The notes beneath the pieces were generated by a model. That model saw only the letters and a program-made list of their open reading frames with translations, ran no database searches and was not told the DNA's origin. DNA of 64,000 nt from Cellvibrio sp. PSBB006 (GTDB lineage: Bacteria > Pseudomonadota > Gammaproteobacteria > Pseudomonadales > Cellvibrionaceae): assembly GCF_002162135.1 (NCBI RefSeq), contig NZ_CP021382.1, positions 1,798,001-1,862,000 of the forward strand. Reading direction: 5' to 3'. A program made the position numbers and the translations under genes. This document shows, in pieces, positions 13,811 to 22,260 of this stretch (within the stretch, counting starts at the first letter, position 1; each line of letters begins with the position of its first letter).

Positions 13811-13840
13811 AATAAAAAAGCTCGATCAATAAGATCGAGC
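13811..13840 (-). terminator. Terminator after the first GH18 chitinase gene
   Basis: Read on the minus strand, GCTCGATC and GATCGAGC form an 8-bp stem with a five-base loop followed by TTTTTTATT. It begins about 55 bases beyond the chitinase stop codon and precedes the DUF1653 start. Confidence 0.85.
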
Positions 13841-13894
13841 AAGGGGACGACTATACAACTCATTAATGGCCAACCGCGCTGGCCATCTGACACA

Positions 13895-15559
13895 TCACAA
13901 TCGGGTAATGCGGAACCAATTCAGATTCCAGCCACCCTGCTGGGCGTAGATACCGATACTGACCGTACCCGCCGACAACTGAACATCATGGGAAACCGTG
14001 GTCCAGTTTTGCCAGCCGCCAGTGGCCGGAACCGGAACCTGGCCTAATTGAATTTGCCCGCCATTCAAATCCAGAGACAACAATGAACCGCTGACACTGG
14101 CCACGCGATATTCCACGCGGTAGGTACCGGATGTGGGAATACTCACATTGGCATAGGCCAACCAATCATTGGCATCGATCCAGCCGATATTCTGGCCACC
14201 GCCAGTATCTGTCGTTGACTCCAATTGAACGCCACTCATGTTCGAATATGCTTCCGCCTGAATAAGTTGGGTAAAGCCTGCGCTTGAAGAGCTGGAACTT
14301 GATGAACCGCCAATCACACCATAGGGCGGCGAGAGCGTTGCGCAGGTATTAATACCCACACAATCCGCATTATTCTGCCAGCCCCAACCCGTGGTGATAT
14401 GTGTACAAATGGGATATATGGTGCCCCACCAATTACATTGCTGCCCGCTCACACTGGAGCTTGATGAACTGCTGAAACTGGAGCTGGAAGAAGAACCGCC
14501 GCCCTGCCCGATCTCGTTATCAATGGCAGACAGCAAGCTGTTAGCGCCAGTAGCGTCTTGCGACATCTCCCAAATCATCACGCCCGAACCTTCTTGCAGT
14601 GCTAGTTGGGTTTTACTACGAATGGTGGGAATACCGTTGTAAGTGATGTAACTGCAACCCGCACACACACTGCCAATAACATCATTTTGCGCCGCCGATG
14701 CACCAAACTGACTGACAATTTGCGCAAAACTGTAATCAGCTGCGTAACTGCCAAAGCCATAACCATAAAAAGGCACACCCAGTACCAGTTTGTCTTTGCT
14801 TAACCCACGCGCTTTCCAGGTGTTGATATGGGAAACCGCCTGGCTGTAAGAGGAATGTTCAATACCCGGTGTTCCCCAACTCGGACCTATGGCGTCGTAG
14901 GACATGATGTTCACGAAATCAAAATAGGGTAACGAAGACGTTGGCACCATACCGCCAACATAAGACGCCGTTGCCGAGGTTAACAATTTGCCAGCGGGCA
15001 AACCATTGCGGAGCGCCTGGATAAACGGCGTGTAATTACCGGCATTATCAATGTTGGTCAGCAGTGCTCCTTCAATATCGACGTCCAGACCATCCAGATT
15101 AAAATAATTCACGAATTGCAGCAGATTATTGACGACGGTTGTTCTGTTAGCGGGTTGCAGCAGCGTTGCCCAATTGCCGGAACAGCTCGGAATAACACCG
15201 CCCGCCACGGATACTAATACTTTTACACCAGCCTGATGAGCTTTTTGCACCACATAGGTCAACTCAGAACCCGCAGCGTTACCGCCGAAAGCGCCCGCCA
15301 TACACACGGGATCACCACCACTCATAACTGTACCGCTGGCATTGGGATTCAGAAATGAAATATTGATGTGCGTTAACTTACTGAGATCGATGCTGTCGAC
15401 CACCGCTGTCATATTTTTGTAAGAAGGAATATAACCAACCACTTTGGTCTGCGCATTGGCTATCTGGGCAAAAGCGCCAAAGGCAAATGCGCCTAACACA
15501 CCATAGACCAGCGATTTTGAACGCGGGTTTAACCGATTTTTCTGCCGAAAAAAATTCAT
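13895..15559 (-). CDS. Secreted GH18 chitinase with CBM10-like and CBM6 modules
   Basis: This is a predicted extracellular chitinase of 554 residues. A signal peptide runs to about residue 36 (ending QIANA). The GH18 barrel follows (about 38-355), with DGLDVDIE at 156-163 and Glu163 as catalytic acid. A serine linker leads to a CBM10-like module (about 372-414, QCNWWGTIYPIC start), which diverges from the other CBM10 copies in this window. A second serine linker leads to a CBM6 (about 430-554, ending NLNWFRITRL). The catalytic domain is closely similar to that of the chitinase at 31810-32853. The gene lies at the downstream end of the receptor/halogenase locus, separated from the NagX-like gene by 356 bases, so it probably has its own promoter. 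Confidence 0.93.
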   Translation of the reverse strand: MNFFRQKNRLNPRSKSLVYGVLGAFAFGAFAQIANAQTKVVGYIPSYKNMTAVVDSIDLSKLTHINISFLNPNASGTVMSGGDPVCMAGAFGGNAAGSELTYVVQKAHQAGVKVLVSVAGGVIPSCSGNWATLLQPANRTTVVNNLLQFVNYFNLDGLDVDIEGALLTNIDNAGNYTPFIQALRNGLPAGKLLTSATASYVGGMVPTSSLPYFDFVNIMSYDAIGPSWGTPGIEHSSYSQAVSHINTWKARGLSKDKLVLGVPFYGYGFGSYAADYSFAQIVSQFGASAAQNDVIGSVCAGCSYITYNGIPTIRSKTQLALQEGSGVMIWEMSQDATGANSLLSAIDNEIGQGGGSSSSSSFSSSSSSSVSGQQCNWWGTIYPICTHITTGWGWQNNADCVGINTCATLSPPYGVIGGSSSSSSSSAGFTQLIQAEAYSNMSGVQLESTTDTGGGQNIGWIDANDWLAYANVSIPTSGTYRVEYRVASVSGSLLSLDLNGGQIQLGQVPVPATGGWQNWTTVSHDVQLSAGTVSIGIYAQQGGWNLNWFRITRL

Positions 15560-15915
15560 AGGATTATCTCCAACCTATTATTGTTAACATAACTGCCTGT
15601 CTGGTTTGCACTGTTACCTGCGTGCAACAGAAAGCTAACACTCGCAAAAACGTGGTGCAACAACGCGCTGGTATCCGTACCCTTACTACTAAAAGTCGAA
15701 CGACTTACCAGCGCAACACTCGACAAGCGGTTAATTCGCCAGCTCAGCGGCCAGGTTATTAATGAATAAAACCAGAGTCCCACTTTTTTCAATCAAAGCG
15801 CGACTGTTTTTCCGAAAATAACACCGTGAAAAAACACATCCAACACATGCAATAAAAAAACAAAATATCGACTGATTCACACTTTTAAATCAGGATGATC
15901 TTTGATTTTTACTAT
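15560..15915. other. Upstream region of the first chitinase gene
   Basis: These 356 bases hold no supported gene. They contain the nested inverted repeat described at 15665-15714 and a single CCGAAAATA element at 15812, a weak lone match to the direct repeats found elsewhere in the locus. Confidence 0.4.
15665..15714. promoter_or_regulatory. Nested inverted repeat upstream of chitinase
   Basis: GCGCTGGTA at 15665-15673 is repeated in inverse at 15706-15714, and inside it lies the near-palindrome AAGTCGAACGACTT (15693-15706). It is about 105-155 bases upstream of the chitinase start, a plausible position for an operator. No known regulator was matched. Confidence 0.35.
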
Positions 15916-17013
15916 TTATACTTTGATGAAAACGTTTCGCTTAAACAGTAAAACGCTGATAAACCAGAATAATATGACGTGGATTATTGCGAACAGCAAA
16001 GAGGCGTTCCTGGCATCCATCGATTGATTTAGCATAACGAAGAATGATTGATATAGATTTCCTGAAGCACCGAGGGGGACAAGGTAATAAACTTTCACCC
16101 ATAAGATGGATAACACATAAATAAATAATGGATTACTACCATAAATTATCAGCGGTTTTGCCAACGTATGATGGCCCCGGACATCAACGAACCAGATAAA
16201 GAGCGCCAAAACCAGCGCAAAATAACCGGCGGTATAAATAACAAACGAACTGGTCCAGAGAGACTTATTGATGGGCATAACCAAATTCCAAAGCAAACCC
16301 ACGACCAGTGCGATCCCGCCAGTTACACATAAATTTTTCAACACGCGAGATGTAGGCTGCTGCGTGATCATACGCGCGATCTCAAACCCGATTAACACAT
16401 TGACTAGCGCAGGTAAGGTACTGAGCAAACCTTCCGGGTCAAAGGCCAGGGATTTACCGCGCCAAAGATGATCCGCCCCCAGGATATGCAGATCAAACTG
16501 TCTCACGAGGTTGGCTTCCAGACTGTAGGCTTGATCCGCGCCATATAACCAGAGCATCAACCAATATCCCAAAAGAATGATAAGGCTGATGGCGATGATG
16601 CCAGGACGCCTGAAATTCAGAACAACAACAGCTGCCAGAAGATAAGCTAGTGCAATGCGCTGCAAAACACCCAGTACGCGCAACTGTTCCAGGGGTTCAT
16701 TAAAAGGGAAAGCATTAAGTAACAATCCCAAACTGAAAATGACGACAAACCGGCGCATAATCCGCAATCCCAATGCGTTGGACCAGGAAAATTCCGATTT
16801 GCGGAACGAAAAAAACATCGCCGCACCGACAATAAATAAAAAGAAGGGAAATACCAGATCCGTTGGTGTGCAGCCGTGCCAATCCGCGTGTTGGAATGGC
16901 GCGTATATATCACTCCATGAGCCGGGCGTATTAACAAGAATCATCAATGCAATCGTTAATCCCCGAAGCGCATCGAGAGCCTGGTAACGTTGTTGATCTG
17001 ACACAATGGACAT
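15916..17013 (-). CDS. NagX/HGSNAT-type membrane acyltransferase family protein
   Basis: This 365-residue polytopic membrane protein of the heparan-alpha-glucosaminide N-acetyltransferase-like family (DUF1624/DUF5009) starts MSIVSDQQRYQALDALRGL. The LDALRG motif and the next block, HADWHGCTPTDLVFPFFLF with its conserved His and Asp, are typical. About ten hydrophobic segments follow. In chitin and GlcNAc loci of other gammaproteobacteria such proteins are called NagX and are thought to serve GlcNAc uptake or modification; the exact reaction is unproven. ATG at 17013 has AAGG nine bases upstream and is preferred to the in-frame TTG at 17031. It follows a halogenase gene by 21 bases, so the two are probably one transcript. 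Confidence 0.85.
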   Translation of the reverse strand: MSIVSDQQRYQALDALRGLTIALMILVNTPGSWSDIYAPFQHADWHGCTPTDLVFPFFLFIVGAAMFFSFRKSEFSWSNALGLRIMRRFVVIFSLGLLLNAFPFNEPLEQLRVLGVLQRIALAYLLAAVVVLNFRRPGIIAISLIILLGYWLMLWLYGADQAYSLEANLVRQFDLHILGADHLWRGKSLAFDPEGLLSTLPALVNVLIGFEIARMITQQPTSRVLKNLCVTGGIALVVGLLWNLVMPINKSLWTSSFVIYTAGYFALVLALFIWFVDVRGHHTLAKPLIIYGSNPLFIYVLSILWVKVYYLVPLGASGNLYQSFFVMLNQSMDARNASLLFAIIHVILFWFISVLLFKRNVFIKV

Positions 17014-17034
17014 AAAGGGCCTTATTCTCAAAAT

Positions 17035-18561
17035 TTACACAAATTTCGCTGCACAATGTTTGGCAATAAAGTCACCATGCCTGGGCATGGCTTGGGCAGA
17101 ATGATCAATAACGGATTTTATTTCTTTCATTAATCGATCAAATTCAATCTCGTTGATGTCATCGACCATCGGATGGTAACGCTGTGCGCGAATGCCTTGT
17201 CCATGCATAACAGCAATCAAACTGATTTCATCAAATAATTCATTGTTATCGCGAAAGAGTCTACCGCTGGATTTGTACAACTCAATTTTATCCGCAAGGT
17301 TCTGCGGAATATCCATATGACGGCAATAGTTCCAGAATGCCGAGTCGCTGCGATCGGTTGCTTTATAGTGAAGAATGATAAAGTCCCTCACACCGATAAA
17401 CTCTGAACACATTATCTGGTTATATTTATCGATAACCGGTTGAACAAAATCTGCTGTAGGAAATAAAGCCAGCAGCTTCGCAATGCTTGACTGGATGAGA
17501 TGGATGCTGGTGGATTCCAATGGCTCAAGAAACCCGCTGGATAAACCGATAGCCACACAATTCTTATTCCAGAATTTTTGGCGCATACCCGTTTTGAACT
17601 GAATAAATTTGGGCTCAGCCAAGGTATCGCCTTCAATGTTTTTCAACAATATATCTTTGGCTTCTTCATCCCTCATATATTTACTGGAATAAACATGTCC
17701 ATTACCCGTTCGATGCTGCAACGGAATACGCCATTGCCAACCGGCAGTGTGTGCTGTTGCACGAGTGAATGAATCCGGTGGCCCGATGTTTTTACTGGGA
17801 ACGGTGACGGCTCTGTCACATGGCAGGTAATGACTCCAATCAATAAAACCGGTGTTCAATGCCTGCTCGATGAGCAAGCCACGAAAGCCAGTGCAATCGA
17901 TATAAAGATCTGCGCTGAGCTTTTCACCATTTTTTAAATTGACCGACTCAATGAAACCATCGTCAGGTCGAATAGCAACATCAACAATTTCACCTTCGAT
18001 GCGCTCCACACCTTTCTTTTCTGAAAAGCTGCGCAGGTATTGTGCATATAATCCGGCATCAAAATGATACGCGTAAGCAATTTGCGATAACGGCGAGTTA
18101 GGCATATTGGCCGGCCGCATAAACTTTCCGTTTAACGCAGCTTGTACAGCAATGGAAAACTCGCCGATATCCCGGGACTTCCCCTCACGGTGATACTTCA
18201 ACCAGTAGTGATAGAACGATAAGCTTCCCATAGGGGTTCCGTAGGAACCAAAGGGATGGATGTAGCGATTGCCCAGACTGCCCCAATTAACAAACTGAAT
18301 ACCTAACTTGAAAGTACCTTGGGTACTTCGCAAAAAATCATCTTCATCAATACCCAGCATTTGATTAAATTTCAGCACAACCGGAATGGTCGCCTCACCG
18401 ACGCCCACCGTACCAATCTGATCGGATTCCACCAGGCGAATACGGCAGTGGGTTTTACTGAATACATTCGCTAAGGCGGCAGCTGTCATCCACCCTGCAG
18501 TTCCACCACCAACAATCAGAACATCGCTTATAGATTTACCTTCGGAAAGCTCTTCAGCCAT
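17035..18561 (-). CDS. Flavin-dependent tryptophan halogenase family protein (copy 1)
   Basis: This 508-residue protein is of the PrnA-like FAD-dependent halogenase family. Visible features are the FAD-binding GGGTAGW (18-24) and the halogenase Lys in TFKLGIQFVNW (Lys85). The WxWxIP signature appears as WQWRIPLQHRTGNG, and the EPLEST block contains the conserved Glu. All catalytic positions of characterised halogenases are therefore kept. Its real substrate is unknown; relatives next to TonB receptors halogenate free indole in vitro. It lies 77 bases after a receptor gene, beyond a hairpin, and 21 bases before the NagX-like gene. ATG at 18561 gives the family N-terminus. Confidence 0.92.
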   Translation of the reverse strand: MAEELSEGKSISDVLIVGGGTAGWMTAAALANVFSKTHCRIRLVESDQIGTVGVGEATIPVVLKFNQMLGIDEDDFLRSTQGTFKLGIQFVNWGSLGNRYIHPFGSYGTPMGSLSFYHYWLKYHREGKSRDIGEFSIAVQAALNGKFMRPANMPNSPLSQIAYAYHFDAGLYAQYLRSFSEKKGVERIEGEIVDVAIRPDDGFIESVNLKNGEKLSADLYIDCTGFRGLLIEQALNTGFIDWSHYLPCDRAVTVPSKNIGPPDSFTRATAHTAGWQWRIPLQHRTGNGHVYSSKYMRDEEAKDILLKNIEGDTLAEPKFIQFKTGMRQKFWNKNCVAIGLSSGFLEPLESTSIHLIQSSIAKLLALFPTADFVQPVIDKYNQIMCSEFIGVRDFIILHYKATDRSDSAFWNYCRHMDIPQNLADKIELYKSSGRLFRDNNELFDEISLIAVMHGQGIRAQRYHPMVDDINEIEFDRLMKEIKSVIDHSAQAMPRHGDFIAKHCAAKFV

Positions 18562-18594
18562 AATATTTTCCGGGAGAATTAAATAACGTGAAGA

Positions 18595-18631
18595 TTGCCG
18601 ATCAGCGGTGTGCTGTACCACTGATCGGCAA
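18595..18631 (-). terminator. Intercistronic hairpin between receptor and halogenase
   Basis: TTGCCGATCAG and CTGATCGGCAA form an 11-bp stem with a 15-base loop, eight bases past the receptor stop codon. It has no T-run, so it is more likely to protect the receptor mRNA 3' end, or to reduce read-through, than to end transcription fully. Confidence 0.5.
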
Positions 18632-18638
18632 CGCCAGG

Positions 18639-21600
18639 CTAGAAGGTTGCCCTCAATGAAATAGCATACCGTGTGTCAGTCAGGAAGTTGGATTTCTCCG
18701 TTTTTACACCCGCCTGATTTAACTGCGTTGTGGTAGAAACCACTTCACCGGTAAGGTTTGCCGCTTCAATGCCTACTTTAAAATTCTCGTTAATGGCATA
18801 CCAAATTGATGCATCCATAAAGCCGGTTGCATCGGCATAAATAGCCGAGAACGAGTTGGCATCACGTCGAGCCAACAGATATTCCGAGCGCCAGTTATAA
18901 GCAATGCGCGCAGAAATGTCGTTGTACTCATACATACCGACGATGTTAAAGGTTTCTTCGGATAGCCCCGGCAAACTCAAGCCGGTAAAGTTGCGGAACG
19001 AGTTACGGGTGTCGCCATAGGCAGACAGGTCGTTAGGCGCACCGAGGTCACCGCGTTCATCGTTCAAATCTTTCTGATCGATGTAGGTATAGTTCAGTTG
19101 TAACCCCAGACCACTCCAGGCACCGGGTAAAAAGTCATAAAATTGCTGGTAGGCAATCTCAAACCCTTTAACCTCTCCCTCACCTTCGTTTACCGGTCTG
19201 CGTACACTCATCTCCAATTCCAGACCTGAGTTCGGATTAACAATTGTCTCCTGGAAATTTTGCTCGCGAATCAAATCCTCGATTTCCTTATAGAAAAGAC
19301 TCAGCGTTAATGAACCGACATCCGCAAAATACCATTCGCCGGTCAGATCAAATTGTGTCGCTTTCTCAGGTTCCAGTTCCGGATTTCCACGAAAACCTGC
19401 AACGCCAACACCTGTGACGCCCACTGGCTCATTACACCGGGTAACACCTGGCTCACTCCAGGTATCACATGCCCAGGAGGCGGTGGTTTTCGACAAGTCG
19501 TCGTATAACCATTGTTCGGTGAATGAACCGCGATAGGTCCCGGTGTTGCGCAGCTCACGCATCTGCGGAAAATATAAAGCTTTGGAGGCCGCAAAACGCA
19601 TGATGAAATCATCCGTAATCCCGACGCTTACGTTCAAGCTGGGCAACACCGTTGAATAAGGTTCTGCACTATTGGTTTCGGCAAGTGACCCGGTATTATC
19701 GAAAAAGGTCGCCAGCTCAGGGTAAGTCGCCGCGTAAAAAGGATAGAAGTTTTCATTGGTCTCCGGCACCACTTCCAGAAAACGCGATGAGCCAGTTGCT
19801 TCAACTTCATAACGAACATAACGCATACCAATATTCGCTTTAACGGGCATGCTTAATTCTTCGTTGGCAAAATCAACCCGCAGGTAAGCTTCCTGACGCT
19901 CTTCACCGGTGATGGTCTTTTCATAAGGTAGATAGCCATCGGCATCCGTGTCGGGAATGCCGTCGCCATTAAAATCACGATTGCGGCGATTTACCCGATC
20001 AATATTGCTGATACCTTTACCGACGAGGTATTCATCATAGGCTACGACATCGAAGGTATTCTCCAAACGCGGAAATAAAAATGTCCGGTTATTACCCATC
20101 AAACCTTCGCCATCAAAAAAATCACTACCAAAGGTGTGCGCTTCATACAACTCTGGCCGATCTATCAACGCGGATTGCAATCCGGTCGCCGCCCAGGTCG
20201 CTGACACGCCACCCCAGTTGGCATAATCATCGTCGCGAATGGTCTGTTCACGCTCTGAGTAATACAGCCCGGCAGATGCCGATTTAAACCAGCCTTGGTC
20301 AATCGTATACTCTACATCCGCCGAGAAAGATTCGAGATCACCTTTTGCTGCAATTTCGGTGTCCATGATGGACGCCTGGTAATAGCGATCCGGTGCAGCG
20401 GGGTCGAGTGCAGTTGTGTCTTGCAGGAATTGAACTTTGGGAATATCGCCACTCACATCCAGATACATATGACTGTTTCTGAAGGCATTGCTGATGGTGT
20501 TGTTTACCACATCTGCCGTGGTATCGACACGCTGGGCATCCAGATCTATTTTGAGGTTATCCGTCGGGGTCAACGTCAAGTGAAAGCTCAGATCTTCAAT
20601 AACATTGTCGACCTGGTGACTGCGCGAAGAAGCGATAAACGGATCATCAAAGGTCATACTGCCACTGACAAAATAACCGTTGCTGTCGAACACAGCATCG
20701 GATTGGATACCCGGCGTTGCCGTATCAAGATCCAGTAATTTTGCGCCGTTGACATTGGCATTGAAGCCTTGAATACCGGGAAATACCACGCGTTCGCGCC
20801 AGGTTTCCGAAGAGTCGGAACGAATAAATTCGGCTGTTGCCAACACAGTTTCCGAGGGATTTCGCCATTGCAATGATGTTGCCACACCGGTGCGATCACG
20901 CTCCGAATCCGATGTATTGATCTGCGCGCCGTGTGGCATGTACAGCGTTTCGCCCGGGCGATAAGTCATGCGATTGGTGCTGTCGGCAGGATCTATCCAC
21001 ACGAATTCGGTAGAGCCGTAGGCGGGAAATTCTGTCTGGGTCGCGCTGCGCTCATAAAAATTCTCAACCGCAACTCCATCGCCGTGGGCGGTAAACTCCG
21101 ATTCGGATACACTGATTAAAAAGCCAAATTCACCAGCCCCAGTTTCCCAGGAATCACTGAACAAGCCCGAAAATGCCGGCGCAATATCATCCACCATATC
21201 GCCATAACTGCCCTTGGCGGTAAACGAGACAATACGTTCGTTCGAGTCAAACGGCTTACGGGTAATCAAATTAACGGTTCCCGAAATGCCACCAGCAATC
21301 AAATCAGCCGTTTGGTTCTTCACCACTTCCACAGAGCCTAATAACTCCGGCGGAATATCCTCAAAGTTCAACCCACCGCTGGTATTCGCACTGAAGGAAT
21401 CGCGGCCGTTAAATTCACTTCTGACTTTGTCTAAACCACGGACAATAACCCCCCGCCCTTCCGCTGCAAAATGATTCGGGTCCGTCGAAGATGCAAATCG
21501 TTCTATGGTAACGCCCGGCACCCGTTGCAGTGCTTCCGTCACGCTCTTATCGGGTAATGCACCGATATCGGACGCGGTAATGACATCCTTGACCGTTGCC

Positions 21601-21797
21601 GCTTCCCGTTTAATGTCTTGTGCATTTTCGAGACTGGTTTTCATCCCGAGAACGACAATTTCTTCCAGACCTTCACCCTCATTCGCTACTTGCGAAAATG
21701 AAGGTGCACTTAATGCCATGACCGACATTGCCAGCAATGATTTTTTAAACCTCATGCCTTTCGTTGCCGCCCTATCTTGATTTTTGTGGTGCAACAT
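18639..21797 (-). CDS. TonB-dependent receptor (Xanthomonas/Caulobacter carbohydrate type), copy 2
   Basis: This is an outer-membrane receptor of 1052 residues. A basic N-terminus and signal peptide end near SAPSFS. A TonB box-like EEIVVLGMK follows, then the plug (DVITASDIGALPDKSVTEALQRVPG...) and a 22-strand barrel ending in SLRATF. The sequence is of the TonB-Xanth-Caul class that commonly imports oligosaccharides. The ligand here is probably a chito-oligosaccharide, by context. ATG at 21797 has AAGGGG seven bases upstream, better than the in-frame TTG at 21803. It has its own upstream region with two direct repeats that match those beside the AraC-type gene. A halogenase and the NagX-like gene follow. 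Confidence 0.93.
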   Translation of the reverse strand: MLHHKNQDRAATKGMRFKKSLLAMSVMALSAPSFSQVANEGEGLEEIVVLGMKTSLENAQDIKREAATVKDVITASDIGALPDKSVTEALQRVPGVTIERFASSTDPNHFAAEGRGVIVRGLDKVRSEFNGRDSFSANTSGGLNFEDIPPELLGSVEVVKNQTADLIAGGISGTVNLITRKPFDSNERIVSFTAKGSYGDMVDDIAPAFSGLFSDSWETGAGEFGFLISVSESEFTAHGDGVAVENFYERSATQTEFPAYGSTEFVWIDPADSTNRMTYRPGETLYMPHGAQINTSDSERDRTGVATSLQWRNPSETVLATAEFIRSDSSETWRERVVFPGIQGFNANVNGAKLLDLDTATPGIQSDAVFDSNGYFVSGSMTFDDPFIASSRSHQVDNVIEDLSFHLTLTPTDNLKIDLDAQRVDTTADVVNNTISNAFRNSHMYLDVSGDIPKVQFLQDTTALDPAAPDRYYQASIMDTEIAAKGDLESFSADVEYTIDQGWFKSASAGLYYSEREQTIRDDDYANWGGVSATWAATGLQSALIDRPELYEAHTFGSDFFDGEGLMGNNRTFLFPRLENTFDVVAYDEYLVGKGISNIDRVNRRNRDFNGDGIPDTDADGYLPYEKTITGEERQEAYLRVDFANEELSMPVKANIGMRYVRYEVEATGSSRFLEVVPETNENFYPFYAATYPELATFFDNTGSLAETNSAEPYSTVLPSLNVSVGITDDFIMRFAASKALYFPQMRELRNTGTYRGSFTEQWLYDDLSKTTASWACDTWSEPGVTRCNEPVGVTGVGVAGFRGNPELEPEKATQFDLTGEWYFADVGSLTLSLFYKEIEDLIREQNFQETIVNPNSGLELEMSVRRPVNEGEGEVKGFEIAYQQFYDFLPGAWSGLGLQLNYTYIDQKDLNDERGDLGAPNDLSAYGDTRNSFRNFTGLSLPGLSEETFNIVGMYEYNDISARIAYNWRSEYLLARRDANSFSAIYADATGFMDASIWYAINENFKVGIEAANLTGEVVSTTTQLNQAGVKTEKSNFLTDTRYAISLRATF

Positions 21798-21965
21798 ATC
21801 CAACCCCTTTAACGACGCCTTAGTGGAATTGATAGAAGGAGATACACATTCCTCATACCGCCCCCAAATGCAACCAGGTAAAAGCGGAGCAAACGAGATG
21901 CTGAAATTGGAGATTTGAGGGTGTTTTTGAATCTATCACTGGCTTTTTGGGGGTTCTACAGGCAT

Positions 21966-22001
21966 CCGAAAGTCGTACCTGGTCTTCCGAAAGTCGTACT
22001 T
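21966..22001. promoter_or_regulatory. Tandem direct-repeat operator, candidate AraC-type site
   Basis: CCGAAAGTCGTACCT at 21966 and CCGAAAGTCGTACTT at 21987 are direct repeats with exactly 21-bp period, two helical turns apart, as AraC-family regulators use. They lie 169-204 bases upstream of the receptor ATG. The same motif and period occur at 32965-33000. Confidence 0.65.
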
Positions 22002-22165
22002 TTCGCCTGCCGAACATATAAACGATGCAGAACCGTTCTTCGGAACAGCTGAATCCGTTGTCGGATTTAATTCGTAAAGGATGATTTAGCATTCATTCCT
22101 GGTTATGAGATAAATGCTAAATAAAGGGGGAGAATTACGAAGGGGGGTAAACCAATATGGCTGAA

Positions 22166-22192
22166 TCAAGGTTCAAGTCAATTGAACCTTGA
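22166..22192 (-). terminator. Hairpin downstream of the second halogenase gene
   Basis: TCAAGGTTCA and TGAACCTTGA pair over 10 bp with a seven-base loop, 68 bases past the halogenase stop. No T-run follows, so function as a terminator is uncertain. Confidence 0.4.
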
Positions 22193-22260
22193 TCGACTAT
22201 GATTTCAATCAGTAGATATCAGCTACCTATGATACCTGTGACTACGACCAAATAACCCGA

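Larger units (their letters stand above)
21798..22260. other. Regulatory region upstream of receptor copy 2
   Basis: The 463 bases between the second halogenase and this receptor contain no supported gene. They hold the 21-bp-period direct repeats (21966-22001) and a 10-bp hairpin (22166-22192) that may close the upstream transcript. Confidence 0.6.

Noticed and set aside
15812..15826. CCGAAAATAACACCG as a further AraC-type repeat
   Set aside because: It is a single copy with no partner at 21 bp on either side, so the match is probably chance.
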